Assembly (NCBI GenBank): GCA_018716485.1
Contig: DVJY01000037.1
Coordinates: 1-64,000 of the forward strand
Length of the DNA stretch: 64,000 nt
Direction: 5' to 3'
DNA from: Candidatus Scybalocola faecipullorum
Lineage (GTDB): Bacteria; Bacillota; Clostridia; Lachnospirales; Lachnospiraceae
The position numbers were made by a program, and so were the translations under genes. Shown here one piece after another: positions 37,271 to 46,721 of the stretch. The notes under the pieces are model-generated. The model searched no databases, was not told where the DNA came from, and saw nothing but the letters and a program-made list of their open reading frames with translations. The first letter of the stretch is position 1; each line of letters starts with the position of its first letter.

Positions 37271-37336
37271 CTGTCAAATGGCTGTGCAGCGGATTATAAG
37301 TCTATCGGCTTATTCCGCTGCACAGCCATTTGACAG
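37271..37336. repeat. Perfect 23-bp inverted repeat
   Basis: 37271-37293 and 37314-37336 are perfect reverse complements around a 20-nt loop that itself has a 5-bp inverted repeat (37296-37300 with 37309-37313). It lies between the 6S RNA gene and repeat copy 2. It has no T tract of its own. Confidence 0.85.
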
Positions 37337-37349
37337 GGCTTTATCGCAA

Positions 37350-37570
37350 AAATTTAAGGACATCTTACGATGTCCTTTTTGTCTTTTGTAAAGTTCCCAA
37401 AGTGCCGTTTCCTGCGATTTGACTCCTAGCCTCAGCCAGGTGGGTATCCGCATTGGCTTTTCTGTCTTCCACTGCAAATTGGAGGCTTGACATATTACCA
37501 ATATATGAGATTCCCGTCAAAAAAAATGTAGGTTCAAATATACAGGCGTGTCGAACACCCCAGGTAACTT
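37350..37570 (-). ncRNA. ssrS: 6S RNA
   Basis: On the minus strand a consensus promoter leads to a transcript starting near 37570 with GTTACCTGGGGTGTTCG. The 3' part CACTTTGGGAAC (about 37390-37405) pairs back to it. Between them are the central-bubble-like stretches GAACCTACATTT, GACGGGAATCTC and CGCAGGAAACGGCAC, matching the pattern I recall for Firmicutes 6S RNA. A terminator hairpin ends it. The mature RNA would be about 180 nt. 6S RNA mimics an open promoter and binds the housekeeping RNA polymerase in slow growth. No protein-coding frame here has a ribosome site. Confidence 0.78.
37358..37375. terminator. Terminator of the 6S RNA gene
   Basis: GGACATC (37358-37364) pairs with GATGTCC (37369-37375) across a 4-nt loop. 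T-rich tracts follow on both strands, the plus strand having the longer one. Confidence 0.75.
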
Positions 37571-37577
37571 TTTTATT

Positions 37578-37606
37578 ATTATACCCTACTTAACATATCA
37601 TTTCAA
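37578..37606 (-). promoter_or_regulatory. Promoter of the 6S RNA gene
   Basis: Minus-strand TTGAAA (37606-37601), a 17-bp spacer and TATAAT (37583-37578). It lies just downstream of glyA. Confidence 0.75.
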
Positions 37607-37665
37607 GTGGAAATATCTTTCTGTAAAATCTATGCAAAATACGCGTAAAAATGCACAGTATTTTT

Positions 37666-38898
37666 TTAATAAAGAGGATATTTATCTGTCAATGCCTTTA
37701 CGATAGATTCTGCCTGATCTTTGTTTTTATCAAAATCTTTCAGACACAGCGCAATCGCTTCTGCCACCTGATCCATATCAGCTTCATTCAGGCCTCTCGT
37801 TGTCGCCGCCGGCGTACCAAGTCTGAGACCGCTTGTAATAAACGGAGACTGAGGATCATTCGGAATTGTATTCTTATTGCATGTAATGTGTACTTCATCT
37901 AACATTTTTTCTGCCGCCTTGCCTGTCAGTCCGAGATTTCTTAAATCTACAAGCATCAGATGATTGTCTGTACCTTTTGATACGATATCAATGCCTCTTT
38001 CCTGAAGACCTGAAGACAATGCTTTTGCATTTTTAATAATGTTTTGCTGATATACTTTAAAATCGTCACTGAGTGCTTCCTTGAAGGCCACTGCTTTAGC
38101 CGCAATGATATGCATCAAAGGGCCCCCCTGAGTTCCCGGAAATACGGCAGAGTTTAATTTCTTTGCATATTCGGCGCTGCTTAAAATCAAACCACCTCTC
38201 GGACCTCTTAAAGTCTTATGTGTCGTCGTTGTCGTCACATGGGCATATGGAATCGGGCTCGGATGAAGTCCTGCCGCCACAAGTCCGGCAATGTGAGCCA
38301 TATCTACCATCAAAATGGCGCCCACTTCATCAGCAATCTCTCTGAAGCGCTTAAAATCAATAATCCGGCAGTAAGCGCTCGCTCCGGCAACAATCAGTTT
38401 CGGACGGCACTCCAGTGCAATTCTTCGCACCTCATCATAATCAATAAAGCCGTCATCATTGACACCATACGGTACACAATGAAATACCTTTCCTGAATAG
38501 TTTGCAGGGCTTCCGTGTGTCAAATGTCCGCCATGATCAAGATTCATGCCCATAAATGTATCTCCCGGCTGAAGGAATGCCTGAAATACAGCCATATTTG
38601 CCTGCGCACCTGAATGCGGCTGAACATTGGCGTATTCAGCGCCAAATAATTTTTTTGCACGTTCGATTGCCAGATTTTCTGCAATGTCCACATACTGGCA
38701 TCCGCCATAATAACGTTTTCCCGGATATCCTTCTGCGTATTTGTTTGTCAGCGGACTCCCCATCACGGCCATGACTGCTTTGCTGACAAAATTTTCAGAT
38801 GCGATCAATTCGATATTTCGGTTTTGACGTCCCACTTCAAGTTCAATCGCTTCTGCAATTTCCGGGTCAAATGCCTTTACTTCATCCAATGAGTACAT
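37666..38898 (-). CDS. glyA: Serine hydroxymethyltransferase
   Basis: 410 residues, normal length. The PLP lysine lies in [11 protein letters not shown], the YGGCQYVD and [15 protein letters not shown] motifs are intact, and GTPAATTRG closes the active site. It converts serine and tetrahydrofolate to glycine and methylene-tetrahydrofolate, feeding one-carbon metabolism. Start at 38898 has GGAGG. A 9-bp inverted repeat (38934-38942 with 38976-38984) sits in the upstream gap; it may end the DUF1294 gene transcript. Confidence 0.97.
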   Translation of the reverse strand: MYSLDEVKAFDPEIAEAIELEVGRQNRNIELIASENFVSKAVMAVMGSPLTNKYAEGYPGKRYYGGCQYVDIAENLAIERAKKLFGAEYANVQPHSGAQANMAVFQAFLQPGDTFMGMNLDHGGHLTHGSPANYSGKVFHCVPYGVNDDGFIDYDEVRRIALECRPKLIVAGASAYCRIIDFKRFREIADEVGAILMVDMAHIAGLVAAGLHPSPIPYAHVTTTTTHKTLRGPRGGLILSSAEYAKKLNSAVFPGTQGGPLMHIIAAKAVAFKEALSDDFKVYQQNIIKNAKALSSGLQERGIDIVSKGTDNHLMLVDLRNLGLTGKAAEKMLDEVHITCNKNTIPNDPQSPFITSGLRLGTPAATTRGLNEADMDQVAEAIALCLKDFDKNKDQAESIVKALTDKYPLY

Positions 38899-38996
38899 AA
38901 AATGAGCCTCCTTATCTCAAAAAGTATGATTGCGGGGCAAAACCATGCTTTGCATGCGGATATAAAGTATATCACTTTTGCCCCAGTATCAGAGTA

Positions 38997-39272
38997 TTAA
39001 AATAGTATCATGCAAACGGCAGCCAGCACAATCTGTCCTAAAATAATTGCCGGCACGCCGATTGTAAACTTTTTATGCAGTGTCTTGTGTCTGAAAATAT
39101 ACATGCCTGCCAAAAGACCGACACTTCCTCCCAACGCTGCAGTAATGAGCAGCGCTTTTTCAGAAATACGCCACTGATGTCTGACCGCTTTCATCTTGTC
39201 AATGCCGCACATACAAAACGCTGCCGCTGTCATGATCAGAAGATATGCCATAAGTATTCTGAAAAACATCAT
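38997..39272 (-). CDS. DUF1294 family small membrane protein
   Basis: 91 residues with three hydrophobic segments (about 3-22, 41-62, 72-90). The DUF1294 signature is seen in GIDKMKAVRHQWRISEKALL, then GGSVGLLAGMYIFRHKTLHKKF. Function unknown. It starts 59 bp after aspS with an AGAGG site and may be the last gene of the hisS-aspS unit. Confidence 0.85.
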   Translation of the reverse strand: MMFFRILMAYLLIMTAAAFCMCGIDKMKAVRHQWRISEKALLITAALGGSVGLLAGMYIFRHKTLHKKFTIGVPAIILGQIVLAAVCMILF

Positions 39273-39331
39273 TCTTGCCTCTTTCCTGACGCACCCGCTG
39301 CGTCAATAATGGCAGATTTGGAAGTTTACTT

Positions 39332-41125
39332 TCAAACTTTCTCTTCTTCCACTACTGCAATGCCAAGTTCCTGAAGCTGAATATCATCGACTATATCCGG
39401 CGCGTTAGTCATCAGACAGGAGGCATCTTTTACCTTAGGAAAGGCAATAACATCACGGATGCTGTCCTGCTTTGTCATAAGCATCACAAGACGGTCAAGA
39501 CCATAGGCAAGGCCTGCGTGCGGAGGAACACCGTATTTAAAAGCGTTCATTAAAAATCCGAAACGGTCATAAGCCTGTTCTTTTGTAAAGCCAAGCACTT
39601 CAAACATCTTTTCCTGAATATCATCCTGATGGATACGGACACTGCCGCCGCCAAGTTCAGTACCGTTTAATACGATATCATACGCTTTTGCGCGGACTCT
39701 TCCCGGATCACTGTCAATATACTGCCAGTCTTCTTCCATCGGCATAGTAAATGGGTGATGCATTGCCGTATAACGGCCTTCTTCCTCAGACCACTCAAGC
39801 AGCGGAAACTCTGTCACCCAAAGGAAATTATACTGGGATTTGTCCAGAAGTCCCATCTGATTGGCCAGTTCCACTCTGAGCGCTCCCAAAGAATCATAAA
39901 CAACTTTATTTTTATCTGCAGCAAAAAGCAACAGGTCGCCGTTTTCACCATCCATCTTCCGGATCAGTGACTGCATCTCATCTTCTGTCATGAACTTTGC
40001 AAATGAAGACTTCACTGTACCATCATCTCCGATAGCAATATAGGCAAGTCCTTTTGCACCGTAATCCTTAACAAATGCTGTCAGCGCATCAATTTTCTTT
40101 CTCGGCATATGGCCCTGTCCTTTAGCATTAATACCTCTAACACTTCCGCCGTCTTTAACTGCATTTGCGAAAACGCCAAAGCCGCAGTTTTTGACAATGT
40201 CCGTTACATTGCACAATTCCATGCCAAAACGTGTATCCGGTTTATCAGATCCGTAACGATCCATGGCTTCCTGCCATGTCATGCGCTGAATCGGCAGCGG
40301 CACATCCACGTCAAGAATTTCCTTAAAAAGCTTTGCCAGCAAACGTTCATTGACATCTAAAACTTCATCCACATCAACAAAGGAAAGTTCCATATCGACC
40401 TGTGTAAATTCGGGCTGACGATCCGCACGAAGATCCTCATCGCGGAAACACTTTGCCAGCTGAAAATATCTGTCAAATCCGGAAACCATTAAAAGCTGCT
40501 TAAACAGCTGCGGTGACTGAGGCAGCGCATAAAACTTGCCCGGATGGACACGGCTTGGCACAAGGTAATCTCTGGCGCCTTCTGGCGTGCTCTTTTGAAG
40601 GATCGGCGTCTCAATCTCCAGAAATCCTTCATCGGCAAGAAACTGACGGATCAGCACGGCAATCCTGCTTCTTAATATAATATTTTTCTGAAGATCCGGA
40701 CGTCTCAGGTCAAGATAACGGTATTTCAAACGCAGTTCTTCTTTTGTCTTAATACCTTCTTCCACCGGAAACGGCGGCGTCAGCGATTCAGACAAAACTC
40801 TCAGCTGCCGTGCACGAATCTCAATATCTCCCGTAGCCATATTTTTATTCACGCCGCCGGCACGCTCTTCAACATTTCCGACAACAGCAATGACAAACTC
40901 ACTTTTTAACTTCGCCGCTTTTTCAAAATATTCGTCACTGATTTTTCCCTCTTCAAATATGATCTGCAAAAGGCCTGAACGGTCCCGTAAATCCACAAAA
41001 ATAATACTTCCCTTATTTCTGCTCTTCTGAACCCAGCCCATCACTGTTACTTCTCTGCCGATATCTGCACGAGACACTTCTGTACAGCGATGGCTTCGCT
41101 TTAAACCCTTCATTGACTCTGCCAT
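39332..41125 (-). CDS. aspS: Aspartate-tRNA ligase, bacterial type
   Basis: About 597 residues from the ATG at 41125 (AAAGGAG site, slightly wide spacing); in-frame Met codons up to 41179 are unlikely. OB-fold anticodon domain about 10-110, class II motif 2 YFQLAKCFRDEDLRADRQPEF, a GAD insertion domain and motif 3 HAGLAYGLDRLVMLM. The long bacterial form may be discriminating or non-discriminating for tRNAAsn. It follows hisS closely, the usual Firmicutes order. Confidence 0.95.
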   Translation of the reverse strand: MAESMKGLKRSHRCTEVSRADIGREVTVMGWVQKSRNKGSIIFVDLRDRSGLLQIIFEEGKISDEYFEKAAKLKSEFVIAVVGNVEERAGGVNKNMATGDIEIRARQLRVLSESLTPPFPVEEGIKTKEELRLKYRYLDLRRPDLQKNIILRSRIAVLIRQFLADEGFLEIETPILQKSTPEGARDYLVPSRVHPGKFYALPQSPQLFKQLLMVSGFDRYFQLAKCFRDEDLRADRQPEFTQVDMELSFVDVDEVLDVNERLLAKLFKEILDVDVPLPIQRMTWQEAMDRYGSDKPDTRFGMELCNVTDIVKNCGFGVFANAVKDGGSVRGINAKGQGHMPRKKIDALTAFVKDYGAKGLAYIAIGDDGTVKSSFAKFMTEDEMQSLIRKMDGENGDLLLFAADKNKVVYDSLGALRVELANQMGLLDKSQYNFLWVTEFPLLEWSEEEGRYTAMHHPFTMPMEEDWQYIDSDPGRVRAKAYDIVLNGTELGGGSVRIHQDDIQEKMFEVLGFTKEQAYDRFGFLMNAFKYGVPPHAGLAYGLDRLVMLMTKQDSIRDVIAFPKVKDASCLMTNAPDIVDDIQLQELGIAVVEEEKV

Positions 41126-41199
41126 AACGATAATTATCTCCTTTATTTTTAAATGTTTCTTTCGTACGTCATCCGGCACTTGTGCGCCTCCGTCTCAGA

Positions 41200-42447
41200 T
41201 CAGCGCCATGCTCCATTTGCCAGTGCTTCGATGCTAATCTCCTGCTGCTGACCGTCTTCCATATTTTTCAGATGGACGATCCCGCTTTCCAGCTCATTGC
41301 TGCCCATCATCACTGTATATTTTGCACCGATTTTGTTGGCATATTTCATCTGTGCCTTAGCGCTTCTGTCCATATAATCAGTTTCAACGATCACACCTTT
41401 TTTCCTCAGACTGTCGACGATTTTATATGCCCGTCCTCTGGCTTCCCTTCCGAGAATACCGATATATAATTCTACGCCCGGTTCCGGTGCCAGCGCAACA
41501 TTTTCTTTCTCAAGGAAAAAGATAATACGCTCAATGCCCATCCCGAAGCCTACAGCTGGAATATCCTGCTTTTCATCAATCTCATGGACCAAGTTATCAT
41601 AACGGCCGCCGCCGCACAGCGTAAATCCTTCAGAATTTACAAATTCAAATACAGTCTTTGTATAATAATCCAAACCGCGCACGATACCTGTATCAACTTC
41701 ATAAGCAATGCCAAGTTCGTCCAAAAGTGACTTCAGTTCTTCAAAATGTTCACGGCATTCATCATCAAGATAATCTATCGTCCTCGGCGCATCTTTGACA
41801 ATTTCCTTACATGTCGGCACTTTACAGTCGATCACGCGCAGCGGATTTTTCTGCATACGCTCGCGACATGTCGGACAGAGCTGATCTTCATGCTGTTTCA
41901 AATATGCCAGCAGCGCTTCATTATAAGTTTTCCGGCAATTTTTACAGCCGATACTGTTAATATGCAGTTTTGCGTCTTTTAAACCGATTTCATGGATAAA
42001 TTCTGTGATCAGAGAAATCAGTTCCACTTCTGCCAGCGGGCTCTTGGAACCGATAAATTCAATACCAAACTGATGATGCTGACGCAGACGTCCGCTCTGA
42101 GGCTGCTCATATCGAAATGCCGGTGTCACATAAAAAAGTTTTGTCGGCGCAGGCTGGGCGTACATATTATTCTCCAGGTAAGCACGGACAGCGCCTGCCG
42201 TCCCTTCCGGCTTTAATGTAATGCTTCTCTTGCCTTTATCTTCAAAAGTGTACATCTCTTTCTGAACCACATCTGTCGTCTCACCGACACCTCTGGCAAA
42301 AAGTACCGTATGTTCAAAAACCGGCGTAATCACTTCCTTGATATGATAAGCGCTGCACAGCTTTCTTGCCAGCGCTTCGATCACTGTACGCCTGTACATA
42401 TTCTCTCCATACCAGTCCTGTGTACCTTTCGGTCTTTGTGTGATCAT
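41200..42447 (-). CDS. hisS: Histidine-tRNA ligase
   Basis: 415 residues from the ATG at 42447 (AAGGGAG site). Class II core with PKGTQDWYG, motif 2 [18 protein letters not shown], the histidine-specific stretches [12 protein letters not shown] and [10 protein letters not shown], then a C-terminal anticodon-binding domain. A Cys-rich insert ([16 protein letters not shown] ... CPTCRERM ... CKVPTCKEI) suggests a bound zinc, seen in a subset of bacterial HisRS. Transcribed with aspS. Confidence 0.96.
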   Translation of the reverse strand: MITQRPKGTQDWYGENMYRRTVIEALARKLCSAYHIKEVITPVFEHTVLFARGVGETTDVVQKEMYTFEDKGKRSITLKPEGTAGAVRAYLENNMYAQPAPTKLFYVTPAFRYEQPQSGRLRQHHQFGIEFIGSKSPLAEVELISLITEFIHEIGLKDAKLHINSIGCKNCRKTYNEALLAYLKQHEDQLCPTCRERMQKNPLRVIDCKVPTCKEIVKDAPRTIDYLDDECREHFEELKSLLDELGIAYEVDTGIVRGLDYYTKTVFEFVNSEGFTLCGGGRYDNLVHEIDEKQDIPAVGFGMGIERIIFFLEKENVALAPEPGVELYIGILGREARGRAYKIVDSLRKKGVIVETDYMDRSAKAQMKYANKIGAKYTVMMGSNELESGIVHLKNMEDGQQQEISIEALANGAWR

Positions 42448-42491
42448 AAGTTTATCTCCCTTCTTCACTATATTCCCTTAAAAGGAAAATG

Positions 42492-42542
42492 GCTGCCGCA
42501 CTAAAGAGCGCCGCCCACAGCGAAAAGCCCCCGTGCGGCAGC
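42492..42542. terminator. GC-rich hairpin upstream of hisS
   Basis: GCTGCCGCAC (42492-42501) pairs perfectly with GTGCGGCAGC (42533-42542) across 31 nt. On the minus strand it is followed by a T-rich stretch. It may end the upstream DUF5688 transcript or act in the hisS leader. No T-box sequence is present. Confidence 0.5.
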
Positions 42543-42572
42543 TCAAAATAACTTTCGTAACTGCCTTTGTCT

Positions 42573-42601
42573 ATTCTATCAATTATTATAATATTTGTCT
42601 A
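42573..42601 (-). promoter_or_regulatory. Candidate hisS-aspS promoter
   Basis: Minus-strand TAGACA (42601-42596), a 17-bp spacer and TAGAAT (42578-42573), upstream of the hairpin. If used, the hairpin would be in the hisS leader. Confidence 0.4.
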
Positions 42602-43597
42602 GATAGAAATTGAAATTTCATCGGTTTTGAAAGTATACCGATATACATTATCAGAGAGAATTTCTTCCGGCCGCACGACCTCCTGATTTCCTGACGCGAC
42701 AATTCGCTTATACGCCTCGGCAGTCTGGGGATCGCTTTCATATGGCACGATCATCATCTCATGAATACTGCACGGCAGCAAATAAAAATCCATGCCGCCC
42801 CGGCACAAAGACTCCGAAAAACTTTTGAGGACACCCGGATAAAAAGCAGCTGTCGCACCGTTAAGATGGATATGATTTGTAATGACATACAGCGGCCGCT
42901 CCTTGGATCTGCGATCTATGACTCTGAGCGACTTTTTCATATCCTCTTTCAATATCCGGGCTGCTTCCCTGGTATGTCCCGATTTTTGTGCCTGCTGAGC
43001 CACCAGATCCAGCATCAGTCCGGTATATATATCTTCCGAGGATTCAATGACCGGAGGAAACTTGGCAGTTGTATTCTTCATCGCATATTCATAAAGAAAT
43101 TCCTCGGAAATGTCCCAATGCCCCATCATCCGATAATCTACCAGCAATGAAGACAATCCGTCGCTTCCCTGATAAAACCGCACTCTAAAGGTCAGTGCCA
43201 AATCCATCTTGCGCACATGGGGACATATGGCAAGCATATCTTTGTTCCGTTCATAATTCACCGCTCTGATAAAAATATCCTCTCTGACTGCCTCAAAATC
43301 CATCAGATGCCCGAGGGGCACTGTATACGGCTGGTAAACACCTTTAAAATAATCATCGGCAATCTCTGCAAGAATACATGCTTTATCCGTGCCTTTTGTA
43401 TAAGCATCATAATACGGCGTCAGACAGATGACCGGGCACTGGGGATTGTCTTTTGTTCTGATCACAAGGGTCTCTTCAACAACGCCGTTATTTTTAATGT
43501 CCGGCAGTACCTGTATGCTCACAACAGCTGCCCTGTCAAGATAATCTTCAATATTGTCTTCTATGTATGACGAAAAAGTCTTATAATCCATGCACAT
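42599..43597 (-). CDS. DUF5688 family protein
   Basis: 332 residues, soluble, no signal peptide. The N-terminal DYKTFSSYIEDNIEDYL and the later HMDFEAV-like and YVITNHIHLNGATAAFYPGVL stretches match the family found widely in Lachnospiraceae, often in several copies. No catalytic motif is recognised and function is unknown. It stands alone between the tcdA gene and hisS. Confidence 0.7.
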   Translation of the reverse strand: MCMDYKTFSSYIEDNIEDYLDRAAVVSIQVLPDIKNNGVVEETLVIRTKDNPQCPVICLTPYYDAYTKGTDKACILAEIADDYFKGVYQPYTVPLGHLMDFEAVREDIFIRAVNYERNKDMLAICPHVRKMDLALTFRVRFYQGSDGLSSLLVDYRMMGHWDISEEFLYEYAMKNTTAKFPPVIESSEDIYTGLMLDLVAQQAQKSGHTREAARILKEDMKKSLRVIDRRSKERPLYVITNHIHLNGATAAFYPGVLKSFSESLCRGGMDFYLLPCSIHEMMIVPYESDPQTAEAYKRIVASGNQEVVRPEEILSDNVYRYTFKTDEISISI

Positions 43598-43818
43598 ATA
43601 AAAATAAACTTCTCCTATCTCTATAAAAATTTCAAATAGTTCATCTTCCCCGGGATTTTATCTGAGAATTCTTCATTGAGTAAGTTTCTGAATCAGAAGC
43701 CGGCGGCAGTCTGCCGCTGAATAAAGAAATGAAGCTTTATAAAGCTTTTATATTGAAAATTATACATGACTTTGAGAAAAAAGCAATGAAAATCGTTCGA
43801 CGCGATTCGACACGGGGG

Positions 43819-44571
43819 TCATAAAACCCCCGCGATCGTGCGTATAACTTCTCCGCCGATTATCAGCCCTGCTGCCGACGGCACAAAAGATATACTGCCC
43901 GGCACATATTTTTTAGGCTTTCCCGGGCGCACAGCAGTCCCGGTGTTATCCCCGGCGCTGCATTTTTCATCTTCCTGTTCAGTTTTTACAGGCTGCTCTT
44001 TTGAATAGAGCACCTTCAGTTTTTTAATATGACGCGCTTTTGCTTCACGCCGCATGACTCTGGCAAGCGGGCAGACAGAAGTTTTATAAATATCTGTAAT
44101 TTCAAGCAGCTCCGGATGCAGTTTGTTGCCCGTGCCCATGCAGCTGATTACCGGCACCTGATGCGCGATAGCCCTCTCGGCGATCAGCAGTTTTGCCGTC
44201 ACTGTATCCACCGCATCTACAACATAATCATATGCCTGCCACTCAAATGTATCAATTGTCTCCGGGCTGACAAACAGCTGATATGTATTGACTTTAATCT
44301 GTCCGCAGATATCCCGGATATGCTCTGCCATGACCTGAACCTTCGGCCGCCCCAGCGTGGAGTGCAGGGCGATAATCTGACGGTTAATATTGCTCATGCA
44401 TACGCTGTCATCATCAACAATATCAATCGTTCCGACACCGCACCGTGCCAGCGCCTCGATTACATGACCGCCGACACCGCCCACGCCGAAAACAATGACT
44501 CTGGCATTATACAGCCGTTCCATCGCTTCCTGACCAAGAATCCGCGCTGTTCTGGAAAATTCTTCGTTCAT
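43819..44571 (-). CDS. tcdA: tRNA threonylcarbamoyladenosine dehydratase
   Basis: 250 residues. E1-like Rossmann fold with the ATP site VIVFGVGGVGGHVIEAL, DDDSVCMSNINRQ and YVVDAVDTVTAKLLI; CMGTGNKLHPE follows. It cyclises t6A37 in tRNAs to ct6A using ATP. A poorly conserved linker (about 195-225) precedes the end VPSAAGLIIGGEVIR. A short GC-rich hairpin (43813-43819 with 43826-43832) covers the stop codon but has no T run. Confidence 0.92.
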   Translation of the reverse strand: MNEEFSRTARILGQEAMERLYNARVIVFGVGGVGGHVIEALARCGVGTIDIVDDDSVCMSNINRQIIALHSTLGRPKVQVMAEHIRDICGQIKVNTYQLFVSPETIDTFEWQAYDYVVDAVDTVTAKLLIAERAIAHQVPVISCMGTGNKLHPELLEITDIYKTSVCPLARVMRREAKARHIKKLKVLYSKEQPVKTEQEDEKCSAGDNTGTAVRPGKPKKYVPGSISFVPSAAGLIIGGEVIRTIAGVL

Positions 44572-44601
44572 CGCTCTCCTCCTGTCTGTTTTGCACAGAC
44601 T

Positions 44602-46074
44602 TTATTCTGCATCAGCCACATACCGCTCGATACCCGTCTTGCGGCCGATCATTTCATCAATCCGCTCAATATAATCTTTCACACTTTTTACATTTTCAAT
44701 CCTCTCAATACGGTTTTCTTCCCGTACTGCCATTTTCGTTGAGGCGCCTGCGCCCAATGCCAAAATGCTCTGTTTTTCTTCCATGATGAGCATATTGTAA
44801 AGGCCTTCGCAGCCAGGACGGGCATAGCCCACATTTTCCAGATTTCCGGCAATATTTTTCTGACGGTACATATAATACGGCCGCATGCCCATAGACACTG
44901 CCGCTTCAAATCCGGCACTGATCATGTCGTTGGTTTCTTCCACACCGATTCTCGCCGCATAGGTTTCCTCTGTGTTCAGCGCCGCAGCCCGCTTAATAGC
45001 CAGTGCATGGACCGTCAGGCTTTCCGGCGAAAGTTTTTTAATTTCCTCCAATGTACGTTCAAAATCTTCCAGATGTTCACCCGGAAGACCAGCAATCAGA
45101 TCCATATTGATATTTTTAAAACCGATGGCCGAGGCCATGTCAAAAGCTTCCAGCACCTGAGCCACTGTATGTCGCCGTCCGATGGCATCCAGCGTCTTTT
45201 GATTCATGGTCTGCGGATTAATCGAGATACGTTCAATGCCATGTGCCCTGATCACTTTCAGTTTTTCCGGTGTAAAACTGTCCGGCCGTCCTGCCTCGAT
45301 CGTTGCCTCTGCCGCCAGATCAATATGAAAGCATTGCTCCAGCTTTGTCAGCAGCCTGTCCATTTGAGACGCGCTCAGCGATGTCGGTGTCCCGCCGCCC
45401 ATATAAAAGGTGAGCAGCTTTTTCCTGCGAAACTTTCGGGACATCGCTTCTATTTCCTTAAACAGCGCTTCCAGATAATCATCAACTCTGTTCTTCCATA
45501 CATTCAGCGGATAGGAAGAAAACGAGCAGTAGGCGCATATGGTCGGGCAAAATGGAATTCCCGTATAAAGGCTGTAAGTATTCTGATAGTCGACCTGCTC
45601 AAGCACCGCTTTTTCATTTTCAGCCACCTGAAGGCAAAGATCAAGTTTTCGGTCAGAGATTTTATAAGCTTCTTTAAAATACTTCCGGATATCGGCATCG
45701 GACATTCCTTCTTCCAGACAGCCTGTGGCAACTTTCGCCGGCCGTATGCCGGTTAATGTCCCCCACGGCAGCGTCGTCCCTGTCGCCTCACACAAAAGCC
45801 GGTAGGCAAGTCTCTTTAGCTGATCTCTTGTTGCTTTCATCTCCCCGGGCACAGTCTTTGTTTCCCCGGCACGGCTTACACTGCCATCTTGTCCCAATTC
45901 ACAGACAACACTCCGGCCGTATATATTTTCCGGCGTCTGTTCTTTAAAACATATATCCATATAAATATCTGTTTTTTCCCGGGAAACCGTTATTTTCTGT
46001 CCCGGAAAAAAAGCCATCAAAAGTGCCCGGATATCATTTTCAAACTTTGGAATATTAATATATAAATGAATCAT
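44602..46074 (-). CDS. hemZ: Coproporphyrinogen dehydrogenase HemZ (radical SAM)
   Basis: 490 residues. The radical SAM cluster motif is CPTICAYC (C-x3-C-x2-C) near residue 175, preceded by SLYTGIPF and followed by MGGGTPTSLS. The N-terminal extension of about 160 residues and the C-terminal HemN-like region fit HemZ of Firmicutes rather than HemN. The presumed reaction is oxygen-independent decarboxylation of coproporphyrinogen III, though HemZ activity is less well proven than HemN. It lies 14 bp after the hydrolase gene. Confidence 0.88.
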   Translation of the reverse strand: MIHLYINIPKFENDIRALLMAFFPGQKITVSREKTDIYMDICFKEQTPENIYGRSVVCELGQDGSVSRAGETKTVPGEMKATRDQLKRLAYRLLCEATGTTLPWGTLTGIRPAKVATGCLEEGMSDADIRKYFKEAYKISDRKLDLCLQVAENEKAVLEQVDYQNTYSLYTGIPFCPTICAYCSFSSYPLNVWKNRVDDYLEALFKEIEAMSRKFRRKKLLTFYMGGGTPTSLSASQMDRLLTKLEQCFHIDLAAEATIEAGRPDSFTPEKLKVIRAHGIERISINPQTMNQKTLDAIGRRHTVAQVLEAFDMASAIGFKNINMDLIAGLPGEHLEDFERTLEEIKKLSPESLTVHALAIKRAAALNTEETYAARIGVEETNDMISAGFEAAVSMGMRPYYMYRQKNIAGNLENVGYARPGCEGLYNMLIMEEKQSILALGAGASTKMAVREENRIERIENVKSVKDYIERIDEMIGRKTGIERYVADAE

Positions 46075-46088
46075 TGTCCGTACCCGCC

Positions 46089-46715
46089 TTATAAAAACGG
46101 ATTGAACTGCCGTTCTTCACCGATGGTCGTATACGGTCCGTGCCCCGGCAATGCTTCCACATCATCATCCAGCACAAGCAGCCGGTCTTTAATAGAACGA
46201 ATCAATGTATGCATGCTGCCTGTCGGCAGATCTGTACGGCCGACGGAGCCTTGAAACAGCGTGTCGCCGCACAGCAGTTTTTTCGTCTGAGGCATATAGT
46301 AACAGACACCGCCTTGGGTATGCCCCGGCGTATAGATCACTTCAAACATCATACCGCCAAAGACAAGGCAGTCATGATCTTTCACCGTTTTATCCGGCCT
46401 GACGCAAACCTGCCGGCCAATCATGCCACAGCCGTTTAAATACGGCGATTCCATGACTTCCTTATCTTTTTCATGGACATAAACCTCAATATCATAACGG
46501 GATCTGACTTCATCTGTCCCCATAATATGGTCAAAATGACCATGAGTCAGTAAAATTGCCGTCGGTTTCAGCCCGTTTTCTTCAATAAACCGGCATATTC
46601 TGCCGCCCTCGGCCGCCGGATCCACGATCACTGTTTCTTTCGTCTCTCCGTTGACGATCAAATAACAGTTCGTCTGAACCATGCCAAGGACCATGGAATG
46701 TATTGTAATCTCCAT
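46089..46715 (-). CDS. Metallo-beta-lactamase fold hydrolase (glyoxalase II-like)
   Basis: 208 residues. The metal site is THGHFDH (HxHxDH), with TPGHTQGG, CGDTLF and GHGPYT supplying the remaining ligands. This small YcbL/YqgX-type group is related to hydroxyacylglutathione hydrolase, but the thioester substrate is unknown in organisms without glutathione. It sits between relA and hemZ, a common Firmicutes order. Confidence 0.9.
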   Translation of the reverse strand: MEITIHSMVLGMVQTNCYLIVNGETKETVIVDPAAEGGRICRFIEENGLKPTAILLTHGHFDHIMGTDEVRSRYDIEVYVHEKDKEVMESPYLNGCGMIGRQVCVRPDKTVKDHDCLVFGGMMFEVIYTPGHTQGGVCYYMPQTKKLLCGDTLFQGSVGRTDLPTGSMHTLIRSIKDRLLVLDDDVEALPGHGPYTTIGEERQFNPFL

Positions 46716-46721
46716 ATTTTA

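Larger units (their letters stand above)
37171..37350. repeat. 180-bp segment bounded by 15-bp inverted repeats
   Basis: The ends at 37171-37185 and 37336-37350 match as inverted repeats at 14 of 15 positions. Inside are repeat copy 2 and a large hairpin. No coding sequence. A small non-autonomous mobile or MITE-like element is possible; I see no clear target duplication. Confidence 0.5.

Noticed and set aside
37310-37501. 63-codon open frame on the minus strand
   Set aside because: It lies inside the probable 6S RNA gene, crosses its terminator and has no ribosome site.
42448-42598. T-box before hisS
   Set aside because: The conserved T-box sequence is absent, although it is clear before pheS.
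45007-45756. 249-codon plus-strand frame
   Set aside because: Antisense to hemZ, which is fully supported by family motifs.
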